The position numbers and the translations under genes were made by a program. 64,000 nucleotides of DNA, from NCBI GenBank assembly GCA_964543475.1, contig CAZIYJ010000001.1, positions 744,001-808,000 of the forward strand. Direction: 5' to 3'. Within the stretch, counting starts at the first letter, position 1, and each line of letters starts with the position of its first letter. Below, in pieces: positions 34,858-44,091 of this stretch. The notes below the pieces were generated by a model. It was not told where the DNA came from. It saw nothing but the letters and a program-made list of their open reading frames with translations, and made no database searches. The stretch is from JAYSYM01 sp964543475. GTDB taxonomy: Bacteria > Bdellovibrionota > Bdellovibrionia > Bdellovibrionales > JAMPXM01.

Positions 34858-35454
34858 ATGCTTTGGGTGGGACTCACAGGCGGAATTGGTACAGGTAAAT
34901 CGACTGTGACTCGCATTTTGAGACAGCACGGATTCCCTGTTGTCGACGCAGATGTGCTTGCGCGTGAAGTCGTAAAGGTTGGAACCGAGGGTCACCAAGA
35001 GGTCGTTAATGCCTTTGGTCCGGGCTCCGTCAGCGCTGATGGAGAGCTCAACCGAAAAGAAATCGGAAGCCAAGTTTTCACCGATCGAAACAAACTAGAA
35101 TTACTCGAAAAAATAATTCATCCAAAAATAAGAGTGCTCTGTTTAAAAATTAAAGATGAGCTGGCGCAAGCAGGAAATGCGATTGCATTTTACGATGTGC
35201 CGCTGTTATTTGAGAAAAAGTTAGAGGACACTTTTGATCAAGTTGTTGTTGTCGCGTGTGATCCGCAAATTCAAAAAGAACGAATAATGAAGCGCGACGG
35301 CTTCACCTCAGAAGAAGCATTAAAAAGAATTGCGGCCCAACTTCCCCTCGAGCAAAAAGTGAAAGCAGCCCACTTTACAATTCATAACAATGGTTCAGAG
35401 ATTGATTTAGAAAGACATGTCTCGGAACTGTTGGACAAACTCAGAAAAATTTAA
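34858..35454 (+). CDS. coaE: Dephospho-CoA kinase
   Basis: Last enzyme of coenzyme A synthesis, phosphorylating the 3'-OH of dephospho-CoA. 198 residues. P-loop GGIGTGKST at residues 8-16, HGFPVVDADVLAREV following, and the lid motif RIMKRDGFTSEEALKRIAAQ. IHPKIR and FYDVPLLFEKK match the family exactly. It is alone on the plus strand, and its 3' end overlaps the convergent gene by 4 nt. Confidence 0.95.
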   Translation: MLWVGLTGGIGTGKSTVTRILRQHGFPVVDADVLAREVVKVGTEGHQEVVNAFGPGSVSADGELNRKEIGSQVFTDRNKLELLEKIIHPKIRVLCLKIKDELAQAGNAIAFYDVPLLFEKKLEDTFDQVVVVACDPQIQKERIMKRDGFTSEEALKRIAAQLPLEQKVKAAHFTIHNNGSEIDLERHVSELLDKLRKI

Positions 35455-36083
35455 AAAGCCCAAACTGTAGCGGCACCAATGCCAGCTTGCAGCGTCTTTG
35501 TTCCGATAAGTCCGATGGCATCTAATCGTAAACTAAAAGATCCACCAACCGAATATTCAAGACCGGCTCCGGCGCGCAAAAGGTAATGTTGAAGCAAAAG
35601 TACCGTAGCGATCTGATCTTCGGGATCGATGATCACTGACATTCCAATCTGATGATAGGGACGAAGGCGAGTGCGTGAATGATTCCATCTTCGCGAAAAT
35701 GAGAGTAATCCATTTTCGTCACTCATGATTTCACCACTCAAGACATAAGAGCGAAGCTCTGATCCAGAGAATTGATGCTGAAGTGAACCGATAAAATGCG
35801 GATCCCCTTTGTCACTCACGCTTGGGCCCCAAAGTGCCGCACTGCCAATCGAAAAATCTTGTCGGTAACGATAAAAGTAGGGGCCAGCACGTCGTCGATC
35901 CGATAGCGAAATCGGAGGTGGAGTTGTCGGGCTGGTAGTTAAAATCTTCGAGGGGTCGACTTCGATCGTTTTTTCCTGAGCTTCCGCGTCGCGAAAGTCT
36001 GGCGAAGGTTCAGTTGGTGCGGCATTTGCCGATTGAGTGAACGCGACTAAAGTCAAAAATAGAAATGACGTCACAAGTTGCAT
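35451..36083 (-). CDS. Hypothetical secreted or outer membrane protein
   Basis: A 210-residue protein with a signal peptide (residues 1-21, cut after ANA). A Pro/Thr-rich linker (about 22-65) is followed by short amphipathic strands such as YFYRYRQDFSIGSAALW, SELRSYVLSGEIMSD and HYLLRAGAGLEYSVGGSFSLRLDAIGLI, ending in VWAF. This suggests a small beta-barrel with a terminal Phe. No family was recognised. It is convergent with coaE. Confidence 0.55.
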   Translation of the reverse strand: MQLVTSFLFLTLVAFTQSANAAPTEPSPDFRDAEAQEKTIEVDPSKILTTSPTTPPPISLSDRRRAGPYFYRYRQDFSIGSAALWGPSVSDKGDPHFIGSLQHQFSGSELRSYVLSGEIMSDENGLLSFSRRWNHSRTRLRPYHQIGMSVIIDPEDQIATVLLLQHYLLRAGAGLEYSVGGSFSLRLDAIGLIGTKTLQAGIGAATVWAF

Positions 36084-36168
36084 GAGGAAAGTATATCCGA
36101 TCGGCTGACTTTGATAATAGAATTTTACCTGTTTACATCAAAGAACAGTTCCTTGGAGCTATACCCAA

Positions 36169-37344
36169 ATGAAATCAATCGTATCTTCTGTCAGTCTTTT
36201 GATCGCGCTTTTATGTATTTCGTTCCATGTATCAATTGCTGACGCAAATATTGGTCCAGCAAATGACTACACGATCCACCAGCAATATTTAAGTCCTCGC
36301 GCTGCCGGTATGGGCAATGCATTTGTTGCGGTCGCTGATGATGAGTATGCCCTTTTTTATAATCCAGCGGGTCTTGCCTGGCTTGAAGAAGGGACGATGA
36401 ACTTTGGGGTTGGAGCCATGGGCGATATCGACATTCCAACTTTTTACGATTCGTATAAAAAAGCTTCTGATGGAAAAGGTGATGACGTTGGTGAGATGAC
36501 AAATCTCCTGCAGCAAAATTACGGAAAGCATTTCTCCGCTCGCGCACCAACAGTAGGTGCGTTTTGGGTGCGTCCTAATTGGGGGATCGCAATCATTCCT
36601 TCTGATTTAAGTTTAGAGTTCGGCATCGCCCGTAACGGTCTTCCGGCGATTGGTGTTGTTGGAACAAATGATACGACGTTAGCGTACGGCCGAGCTTGGC
36701 CCATTAAAATTGCTTACGGAAAACTTGCGGTGGGTGTGACGGGTCGCGCAGTTTATCGCCTGTACACAAACAAGGTTGTTAACTCTGCTGAATTCGCTCT
36801 CGAAAGTGACATCTTTAATGAGTCTGATGCAAAAGAGGGTTTCACGCTCGATGCTGATATCGGTGTGATGTACTCGTATCCAAAGCATGAAAAAGGATTT
36901 TTCAAAAAGTGGTTCCGACCGACGATCGGAGTCGCAGTAAGAAACGTTGCTGACTATGGATTTAGCAGCAATTTTAATTTACTTGGCAAAGCTACTGGTG
37001 AACCCGAGCGCGCACGAAGACGGGTCGACGTTGGTGCAAAGTTCGATTTAAAAGACTGGTGGATCTGGAAAGCTCGTCTTGCGATTGATCAACGAGACAT
37101 CGGTCACGACAACTGGACATTCCAAAAAGGTACGCACATTGGCGCCGAGTTTTTATGGAAAGTCAGAGGCTGGTGGAGAGGTGGATGGAGAATTGGTTTA
37201 AACCAAATGTATCCATCGCTCGGGGTGACTGCAAAGCTCGGAGTTTTCCAATTGGATCTTGCCACTTACGGCGAAGAAGTTCGCTCAAGTGTTGATAAGC
37301 AACTTAACCGCCGCTACATCGTAAAAACTAGCATCGACTTCTAG
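36169..37344 (+). CDS. PorV/FadL-like outer membrane protein, paralog 1
   Basis: A 391-residue outer membrane barrel with a signal peptide (residues 1-26). Its mature N terminus carries the PorV/UPF0164-type motif RAAGMGNAFVAVADDEYALFYNPAGLAWL (about 46-74), also typical of FadL-like transporters. The C-terminal part ends in alternating strands with DLATYGEEV and RRYIVKTSIDF (terminal Phe). The same N- and C-terminal motifs recur in the genes at 37354 and 40196, so the three are paralogs. It is convergent with paralog 2. Cargo unknown; hydrophobic compound uptake or a secretion-linked role are both possible. Confidence 0.7.
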   Translation: MKSIVSSVSLLIALLCISFHVSIADANIGPANDYTIHQQYLSPRAAGMGNAFVAVADDEYALFYNPAGLAWLEEGTMNFGVGAMGDIDIPTFYDSYKKASDGKGDDVGEMTNLLQQNYGKHFSARAPTVGAFWVRPNWGIAIIPSDLSLEFGIARNGLPAIGVVGTNDTTLAYGRAWPIKIAYGKLAVGVTGRAVYRLYTNKVVNSAEFALESDIFNESDAKEGFTLDADIGVMYSYPKHEKGFFKKWFRPTIGVAVRNVADYGFSSNFNLLGKATGEPERARRRVDVGAKFDLKDWWIWKARLAIDQRDIGHDNWTFQKGTHIGAEFLWKVRGWWRGGWRIGLNQMYPSLGVTAKLGVFQLDLATYGEEVRSSVDKQLNRRYIVKTSIDF

Positions 37345-37353
37345 GTTGTTAAA

Positions 37354-38457
37354 CTAATAGCGCATTGTAAATTTGAAGACATACCGGCGATCTTCTTTTT
37401 TCGCCGGATAGACTCCGACCTCTTCACCGTATGAAGCCACTTGCAACTGAAACTGTTGAGTCGCGAATTCAGCACCGGCAGTGTAGTAACGTTGGTTCAT
37501 TCCTCCGCGAAGGAAGAAGAAATCTGCAAAGTTAAGTTCAGCCCCTGCGTGATACAGTTTTGCTTTGTCTTGCTGCTCACTCATGTTGGTAAGATCGTGA
37601 ACTTCACCTGTTAAAGACATGCGTACATGTTTTCCGATAATCGGAGAGAAGCCGATACCAGCATCAATTTTTTGCGTTACGGGATTCGGCCTACGATCAC
37701 CGACTTGATTAAATAATCCATCTGAAAGTGTGAAGCTGGTGCCGCCCACATCTTGGACCACGGCAGAGACGGTCGGAAGCCACATCACGGGCGCAGTTAG
37801 GATTAGACCCGCTGTCGCAGAAATCCCCATACCTTCGGCACCAAAATTCTCGACATCTAAGTTTGTCGTAGAGTCTGGCACCACGGCATCTATTTCAGTG
37901 CGATCAATTAGCTTTGCGCCAACTCCCAGCTTCACGATTCCACCGAAGAAGCGGAAGTTGTAAGCCATGGCGAGTGCAAAGTCATTTACGTATCGAATCG
38001 TGTAGTCAGTGGCATTCGGACCGGCGATGCTGTCGTGCTCTAATTTGTAGTGAAGTCCGAATCCAAAATTCTCGAGAATAATAGATGGGAAGATTTGGAA
38101 CTTCATGTGAGTGGGGCCCAAGCTCCCTTTAGCATTTGATAAGTCCAAAAGAGTTTGTGGTTTAAAAGAAAGTGCCTCGGTAAAATTCGATGCATCAAAA
38201 AGTTTGCCGGTTTGGGCTCCAAGTGTAACTTCTGGATCGACAACCGTGAAAGTTGCGTCTCGAATTTTTCCGAGTCCTGCTGGATTAAGTAAAACAGCAG
38301 TTTCATCATTCACAACAGCCGTGTATGCGCCGCCCATGCCGTTTTGCCGCACGCCCGAATAGAACTCAAATACTTGTTGAGCATTTGCTTGAAGTGCAAA
38401 GGCAGTGAGTGCGATGAAGCTAAGCGAGCTGACTCGTAAGAGTCGTAGCATTTTCAT
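37354..38457 (-). CDS. PorV/FadL-like outer membrane protein, paralog 2
   Basis: Second paralog, 367 residues from ATG 38457 (an ATG at 38487 would add ten residues before the signal peptide). The signal peptide MKMLRLLRVSSLSFIALTAFALQANA is clear. The motif RQNGMGGAYTAVVNDETAVLLNPAGLGKI (about residues 36-64) matches paralogs 1 and 3. The C terminus has VASYGEEVGVYPAKKEDRRYVFKFTMRY. It is on the opposite strand from the other members and divergent from a lipoprotein gene 180 nt away. Confidence 0.7.
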   Translation of the reverse strand: MKMLRLLRVSSLSFIALTAFALQANAQQVFEFYSGVRQNGMGGAYTAVVNDETAVLLNPAGLGKIRDATFTVVDPEVTLGAQTGKLFDASNFTEALSFKPQTLLDLSNAKGSLGPTHMKFQIFPSIILENFGFGLHYKLEHDSIAGPNATDYTIRYVNDFALAMAYNFRFFGGIVKLGVGAKLIDRTEIDAVVPDSTTNLDVENFGAEGMGISATAGLILTAPVMWLPTVSAVVQDVGGTSFTLSDGLFNQVGDRRPNPVTQKIDAGIGFSPIIGKHVRMSLTGEVHDLTNMSEQQDKAKLYHAGAELNFADFFFLRGGMNQRYYTAGAEFATQQFQLQVASYGEEVGVYPAKKEDRRYVFKFTMRY

Positions 38458-38636
38458 ATAGTTTAGATCGGCTAAAGGATGGCTCATCGTGAGACAAGTT
38501 CGTAAAATTCATCCTAAGTCGAGGCGCAGGTCGAGAGGTCTAGTCGGTCTAGTCTGGACGCATAAGCATGTAAAACAAAATGCCTGCAGCGAAAGGGTAT
38601 TTTCGTTAGAATTTTGATGAAGCCTCAGGAGATAAA

Positions 38637-39314
38637 ATGAAATCTAAATTCAATTCGCAGCTACTTGTTTTGTTCGCAGCCACTCTCGCACTTTCACTTC
38701 TTACGGCTTGTGAGACTGAAGAAGATCGTACTTTGGCGGAAGCTGAAGCCTGTATCAATCGCGCAACTGCTGCGACGGTTGATGCATGTGTCGCAAAAGT
38801 TGCTGGCATGACAAACGAAGATGCCTATCTGATTCGTTGTTCGGCACACTTCATCGCTCAGAACATTACAGAAGCGAGTCTTACAACAGGATTTGCAAAT
38901 ATCAAGAGTGCGACTTCTGGTGGCGTTCCGAGTATGACTTATGCGATGTCATATTTGCTTTTCGACAACAGCATAACAAATCACACGATATCGACGGCGA
39001 TGAATAATTGTTCGTTATCAGGCGCAACGTCGCTCTACAAACTTGTGCAGCTTTCAAATTTAGGGACAACATTGGGTGGCGGTGCTATTGCCAATGGTGA
39101 CTCTGCCGGATTAGCGGCTGCAATTGCAGGCTTCGGTGGCGATGCAGCTGCCGTTGGGAATATGGTTTTAGATATCAAGACGACATTCTGCGATAATGGT
39201 GGCTCATTCGGTGGTACAGATATCTGTACTAAAGTTAACCTGGCGGTTACCAATGCAGGCGGAAATGCCACGACTATTGGTAACTTGATTGCAGACTATC
39301 TCGACAACATGTAA
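38637..39314 (+). CDS. Lipoprotein of unknown function
   Basis: A 225-residue predicted lipoprotein (lipobox LLTAC, Cys25) with AGGAG 8 nt before the start. The mature part is Ala/Gly/Thr/Asn-rich and contains six further cysteines (CINR, DACV, IRCS, NNCS, TFCD, DICT). It looks helical in its N-terminal half (EACINRATAATVDACVAKVAGMTNEDAYLIRC). No family was recognised. It is followed by a second lipoprotein and paralog 3 of the PorV-like proteins on the same strand. Confidence 0.6.
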   Translation: MKSKFNSQLLVLFAATLALSLLTACETEEDRTLAEAEACINRATAATVDACVAKVAGMTNEDAYLIRCSAHFIAQNITEASLTTGFANIKSATSGGVPSMTYAMSYLLFDNSITNHTISTAMNNCSLSGATSLYKLVQLSNLGTTLGGGAIANGDSAGLAAAIAGFGGDAAAVGNMVLDIKTTFCDNGGSFGGTDICTKVNLAVTNAGGNATTIGNLIADYLDNM

Positions 39315-39350
39315 GTCGCGTCCAGTTCACACAATCTAAACCTGCTCTGG

Positions 39351-39391
39351 CTCCCTTATCTAAGCTGATTTTGATAAGATTTAAGAGGGAG
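39351..39391 (+). promoter_or_regulatory. Leader hairpin that could hide the ribosome-binding site
   Basis: CTCCC (39351-39355) pairs with GGGAG (39387-39391), the likely Shine-Dalgarno sequence of the gene starting at 39399. Overlapping CTTATC (39355-39360) and GATAAG (39373-39378) give an inner 6-bp stem. Folding would mask the ribosome-binding site. Confidence 0.4.
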
Positions 39392-39398
39392 TTGCAGG

Positions 39399-40187
39399 AT
39401 GCGTCTCAGTCTAGTGATCTTAATCACATTCTCGTTTTTATCGACTTCATGCAAAAATTTATTCGGCGAGCTTGCGAAGCCTGACGCTGATGCCGCAATT
39501 TTTTATGCGGCTAAGCGATATTCAGATGCTCGCCAATACGATGATGCGATCAACAAGATCTATGAGTTGAGCGACGACTACTATGAACGTCGTGACGTAC
39601 AAGTCTTTCTCGCATCAGCGTTCGCAGGAAAATGCGGTCTCGATTTCTTAGGTTTCGCTCAATCGGTTATTGATAATCCAGGTGGCCTTACTCCGATGGA
39701 GTTAGCGTTAGATCACATGAAATTAGTCGATGATGAAGCGGATTGTGAAACAGCTGAGTCGATCATGATTGCTATTTCTCCAGATGGCGACGGAATCATG
39801 TCAGACAGTACTGATGATGCTGTTTACATGGCCTTCATCGGACTTGCGAAGATCGGCGCAGTACTTTCTCGCATCGCCGATACGACAGCGCAAACTGATA
39901 ACGATGGCGTCGTCGACGTGGGATACAACGCCTGTGCAATGTTAGATGCCGACGCTCGCAAAATTGGTAGTGGCCTCACGTTGCTCTATAACAATCTTCA
40001 AACGACGAGCGGGGCTTTTGCGACAGCGATGAATCAGATGACTGCTATCTGCGCACTGGCGGGAACGACGTGTTCAAAAACAGATGGTTCAACTTTTAAT
40101 GCCGGCGAGTTGATTGCGATCAAAGGCGTTGTTGATTACGACCAATTTGGTGTCGGTGCCGATGCCTCATACCCAGCGTGTCCTTAA
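39399..40187 (+). CDS. Lipoprotein with TPR-like N-terminal part
   Basis: A 262-residue predicted lipoprotein (lipobox LSTSC, Cys18). Residues about 30-80 (AAIFYAAKRYSDARQYDDAINKIYELSDDYYERRDVQVFLASAFAGKCG) read like paired TPR helices. Two Asp-rich loops, SPDGDGIMSDSTDD and QTDNDGVVDVG, resemble calcium-binding TSP3/dockerin-type loops. Seven cysteines occur in the mature part. It lies 8 nt before PorV-like paralog 3 and is likely co-translated with it, so an accessory lipoprotein for that barrel is plausible. Family unknown. Confidence 0.55.
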   Translation: MRLSLVILITFSFLSTSCKNLFGELAKPDADAAIFYAAKRYSDARQYDDAINKIYELSDDYYERRDVQVFLASAFAGKCGLDFLGFAQSVIDNPGGLTPMELALDHMKLVDDEADCETAESIMIAISPDGDGIMSDSTDDAVYMAFIGLAKIGAVLSRIADTTAQTDNDGVVDVGYNACAMLDADARKIGSGLTLLYNNLQTTSGAFATAMNQMTAICALAGTTCSKTDGSTFNAGELIAIKGVVDYDQFGVGADASYPACP

Positions 40188-40195
40188 GGAAATAA

Positions 40196-41320
40196 ATGAA
40201 AGTTCGTTTCACCTTACTCATTTTAAGTCTGCTACTAGCTCAAACAGCTAGTGCTGCGGCTTATAAAGAATGGTGGAGTTCGGCACGCGGAATGGGAATG
40301 GGCGGAGCGTATACATCAGTCGTGAGAGATGCCGATGCAATTTTTTTGAACCCTGCTGCTCTTGCTAGAAGTTCGGGAGTTAATTGGACAGTCATCGATC
40401 CAAGGCTCGGCGTAAATGGTCTTGGAGTCATGGAAGAGTATTCAGCTTTCAGCGAAAGTGAAAACATTGCTGAATACGTCGATAGTCGATGGGGTGAACA
40501 AACGTGGTTTGGCGGCGGAGTAAAGTCTGCAGTCACATTTCCATATTTTGGAATGGCCGCATTCGCTGCAAGTGATCTCACAATGTTCGCTGAGAATCCG
40601 GCGAACCCGATTGTGAATCTCGAATATTCGGCTGACTACGGAGCGGTGATTGCTGGTGCTATTGATATTGTTCCGACGATCATGAGTGTCGGTTTGTCAG
40701 GGAAGCGAATCACTCGAGTAGGGACTTCTTATCCGTTGCGAGCCTCGACAATCGCCGATCTCGATGAAGATCAAATTCAATCAGAATTAAAAAATCGTGG
40801 AAGCGGTTACGGTCTTGATGCCGGATTACTGCTCACTGTGCCAAGTCCCATAAAGCCAAGTTTCGCAATGGTTTACAAAAATATTGGTTATACAGCGTTT
40901 AATCATGAAGGTGGGAACAGAGCTCCCGCCCGGATTGCTCCTGATTTGACGATAGCTGGTTCGTTAGAAATCGACGCTGCGTTAATCACACTGACGCCGT
41001 CGTTCGAAATTAAGTATGTGACTGATCAGGAATCTCAAATCGGTAAGAAGCTTCATCTTGGCCTCGAGGTGGACTTACCGTTGATTGACATTCGCGCAGG
41101 CTTGCACCAAGGTTACTATGCGTTGGGAGCGGGATTCGATATCGGCGTTATGCGAGCGGATCTTGCGACTTACGGAGTTGAGCTTGGTGAATATCCGGGT
41201 CAGCATGAAGACCGACGATACATGGTACAAATCATATTTGATATCGGCTTCGATCTCGGAAATTTCAGCGGCAAAGACTCAAAGACTGGTAAACGCACCC
41301 GTCTAAAGCAGCGTCGATAA
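40196..41320 (+). CDS. PorV/FadL-like outer membrane protein, paralog 3
   Basis: Third paralog, 374 residues with a signal peptide (residues 1-21). N-terminal motif: ARGMGMGGAYTSVVRDADAIFLNPAALARS (about 30-59). The C-terminal YGVELGEYPGQHEDRRYMVQIIF aligns with paralog 2, which suggests these two are closer to each other than to paralog 1. It ends in a basic, non-barrel extension (GKDSKTGKRTRLKQRR) after the last strand, which is odd for a BAM substrate. It is translated with the preceding lipoprotein. Confidence 0.7.
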   Translation: MKVRFTLLILSLLLAQTASAAAYKEWWSSARGMGMGGAYTSVVRDADAIFLNPAALARSSGVNWTVIDPRLGVNGLGVMEEYSAFSESENIAEYVDSRWGEQTWFGGGVKSAVTFPYFGMAAFAASDLTMFAENPANPIVNLEYSADYGAVIAGAIDIVPTIMSVGLSGKRITRVGTSYPLRASTIADLDEDQIQSELKNRGSGYGLDAGLLLTVPSPIKPSFAMVYKNIGYTAFNHEGGNRAPARIAPDLTIAGSLEIDAALITLTPSFEIKYVTDQESQIGKKLHLGLEVDLPLIDIRAGLHQGYYALGAGFDIGVMRADLATYGVELGEYPGQHEDRRYMVQIIFDIGFDLGNFSGKDSKTGKRTRLKQRR

Positions 41321-41349
41321 AAATTTGTCATTTGAAATTTAAGAGGCCC

Positions 41350-44091
41350 ATGCTCACTTTGCGCGAGATCAGCAGCCCTGACGATCAACGAGTTCATCTT
41401 GATCGATTCAATCCTTCCACTTGTACTTGGGTAGTCTCAGATGCCAAAGCAAAATTCGATTTGCAACGTCAGCTCATCGGGAAAAGCGGATTCCTTGATG
41501 GCTTGGCTGTCGTTCGAGCCAGCGAGCTCTGGAAAATTCTCTTAACCCGTCTTCGTCCTGATCTTCAACTTGTGTCAGCGAACTTTGTTACTACGCTCAT
41601 CGGTGAACAACTTGCTGAGTCCGAATTTGAGTGGGCTAAAACTTCGGGTGCTGCCGAAACTGCAATGAGTTACATGAGTCAACTTATGCCGATATTAGCT
41701 CACCTAGAAGGTAAAGAGCGTTTGGAAGATTGGTTTGGGAGCCACGATACAGCAAAGACTCGCTGGAAGCATTGGTCAGATCTTTGTTTTGATCTCTGGA
41801 GCAAGTTTCTAAATCAGGGAGTGATTGCTCCTGCCTGGGTCAGCGGAGTTCTGGTCAACGAAGAAAACTTCGAGCAAGTTTGGAAAAGAGATCTGATTTA
41901 TGATTTGGGCGCAGAGTTCAATCAGGTTGAAGCCGACTTGATCAATATTTTAAAAAAGAAAATCAATGTCACAGTTTTGCGTCCGGCGCCTGAGTGGCAA
42001 GAGGAATATCGCAAAACGCTTTATGCCTATGAGTTACTTAAGGCTGATCGCACAGAGCGGCCAGAACTCATTAAGATCGAAAAAGTAGAGGGTGCTGCTT
42101 CGAAAACGTATCAAAAGTTTACGACGATGATCGCCGAAGTAAAGAATTCGACTGCAGTTGCTCGCCAGTGGTTAGAGGCAGGCGTGAAGCCAAGCGAAAT
42201 TGCAATCGTCGCTCCGGACATAGAGAGCTACTGGCCATCGCTTTATCCTTATTTACGTGAAGAGGGTATTAGCTCGCAAAAAGATGTCGTCGCTCGCTTG
42301 CATACCTTCCCTGATATTTCGCAGTGGATGGCAACTCTTCGCCTAAACTCAGGTTCTGTCGCTGAGTCTGACTTAGAAGTCAGTCTTTACGAGCAAGGCA
42401 GTCGTCCGGTCATCTCGTATGACAGATTCCGAACACTTTACACGGCCATCTACGACCGAGATGATTTGTTACGTGAAGCAAAGATTGCGCAGCTCTATAA
42501 AATTGAACACAAGCCGGGAACCCAGCTCTACCGCGACGAATTTGTTGCATGGGCGCTGAAATCTTGGGTTCCCAAAGACAAACAGGCCGACACCAATCGA
42601 ATCGAAAGGCTGTTTAAACAGTTTTTCACTGATTGTTCTCCGTCTGTACGTTTGCCAACATCTCGATGGCTTTCATTTTTAGAACTTCTAGCGGCAAACG
42701 GAGAAGAAAGAATTATTGCGGGCGACTCTGAAGGTATTTCCTGCATAAATCTTCGCTCTGCTGAAAACAGTCCAGCGACACATATGATTTTTCTTGGACT
42801 TACCGAGCAGGCGCTGAAGACAAGTTCAAAGACAGCAGTTATTTTCGGAGACACGCTCTCGCTTGCAACACAGGTCGGCTTTCATCTCAATTCTCCTGAG
42901 CACAGTAAACTTGAGTTTGAAGTGAGATGGATGACCGAAAATTCGAAACGACATTTGCAACTCTACACTCCCGAAACAGATTTTGATGGCACAATTCAGC
43001 CGCCATCATGGATTTGGGTGCAAGGACGGGGAGAGGCAGATGTGCTTCAATTCTCAGTTCCTCAAAAAACTCGATGGGATGAAATTCAGCAATCGGGCTG
43101 GAGTGAAATCGCAGAAGCTCGAAGCTGGTCCGCTGCTCATTTAAAATCAGTTTCGGATTCAATTGAGCAAGATCTCGGAAAACTTCCTCTCCCTAAATTT
43201 GCTGCTGACATGAAGATTTCTCTTTCGCCTTCAGCGATTGAAAACTATCTCGACTGCCCATTTATCTTTGCTTCGAAAAAACTTTTCGGACTGCAAGATA
43301 AGGCGTTCTTAGACCTTGATGTTGATGCCGCCACCCGTGGCAGCATTATGCATTCGCTGTTTAAGCTACTTTTAGAGGAGCCGACTCTTGAGCTTTCAGA
43401 TACAAAAATCGAAGAGCTCGTTGAGAAGGCGCGACCTGATGAAGTCGATGCATTCGATGAAAAACTTTGGCCACCGCTTAAAGTTCGATATTTTCTGTTG
43501 GCGAAACGATTTCTCGAATTCGAAAAAGAATGGCGAAAAAAATTTCCTTCTGCAAAGACGATTGCCAAAGAACATTCGTTCAGCGGATTTATTCAGGCGA
43601 ATGGGTCTTTGAACCCAACCGAAGGGGTAGTGCCATTTAAAGGTCGGTTTGATCGAATCGATCAAGATCAACAAGGTAACTATGCAGTCGTCGACTACAA
43701 AAGCTCTCCAAACGATCTTCGCCAACACGGCTCGTGGCTAAAGAACAATGAAATTCAATTACTTCTTTATTCCCTAGCGCTCGAAGATGGTATCGCCTCA
43801 CTTCCTTCAGGAGAAGTCGTTGAAGCGGTTTACTATGTGGCACGAACCATGGAGCGCGAAACAGGGCTTCGAGTTTCTGATCGTGAACAAGGACTTTTTG
43901 TTCTTGAAGGTCGAGGCTCTAGCAAGGCGACAACGGAACAAAAGAAAAATCTTTATAGTCAGATTCGCGTAATGCTAGCTGATATGCTGAAGCGAATGAG
44001 CCAAGGGGACTACGCGCCTAGGCCGGTAAGCACAAAAATTTGTGAACGTTGTAATTGGAGTTTATTGTGTCGCGCACCACATCTCAATTAA
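41350..44091 (+). CDS. addB: AddB-like nuclease/inactive helicase subunit
   Basis: Second subunit of an AddAB-type double-strand break resection enzyme, 913 residues from ATG 41350 (AAGAGG just upstream; a TTG at 41332 is possible). A C-terminal PD-(D/E)XK nuclease has GRFDRID and AVVDYKSS. An iron-sulfur staple is visible: C636 in ENYLDCPF, then C898, C901 and C907 in CERCNWSLLC, with the CxxC-x5-C spacing of B. subtilis AddB. No Walker A motif is seen at the N terminus, so the helicase half is probably degenerate. It is shorter than Bacillus AddB (about 1170). The stop overlaps addA. Confidence 0.8.
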   Translation: MLTLREISSPDDQRVHLDRFNPSTCTWVVSDAKAKFDLQRQLIGKSGFLDGLAVVRASELWKILLTRLRPDLQLVSANFVTTLIGEQLAESEFEWAKTSGAAETAMSYMSQLMPILAHLEGKERLEDWFGSHDTAKTRWKHWSDLCFDLWSKFLNQGVIAPAWVSGVLVNEENFEQVWKRDLIYDLGAEFNQVEADLINILKKKINVTVLRPAPEWQEEYRKTLYAYELLKADRTERPELIKIEKVEGAASKTYQKFTTMIAEVKNSTAVARQWLEAGVKPSEIAIVAPDIESYWPSLYPYLREEGISSQKDVVARLHTFPDISQWMATLRLNSGSVAESDLEVSLYEQGSRPVISYDRFRTLYTAIYDRDDLLREAKIAQLYKIEHKPGTQLYRDEFVAWALKSWVPKDKQADTNRIERLFKQFFTDCSPSVRLPTSRWLSFLELLAANGEERIIAGDSEGISCINLRSAENSPATHMIFLGLTEQALKTSSKTAVIFGDTLSLATQVGFHLNSPEHSKLEFEVRWMTENSKRHLQLYTPETDFDGTIQPPSWIWVQGRGEADVLQFSVPQKTRWDEIQQSGWSEIAEARSWSAAHLKSVSDSIEQDLGKLPLPKFAADMKISLSPSAIENYLDCPFIFASKKLFGLQDKAFLDLDVDAATRGSIMHSLFKLLLEEPTLELSDTKIEELVEKARPDEVDAFDEKLWPPLKVRYFLLAKRFLEFEKEWRKKFPSAKTIAKEHSFSGFIQANGSLNPTEGVVPFKGRFDRIDQDQQGNYAVVDYKSSPNDLRQHGSWLKNNEIQLLLYSLALEDGIASLPSGEVVEAVYYVARTMERETGLRVSDREQGLFVLEGRGSSKATTEQKKNLYSQIRVMLADMLKRMSQGDYAPRPVSTKICERCNWSLLCRAPHLN

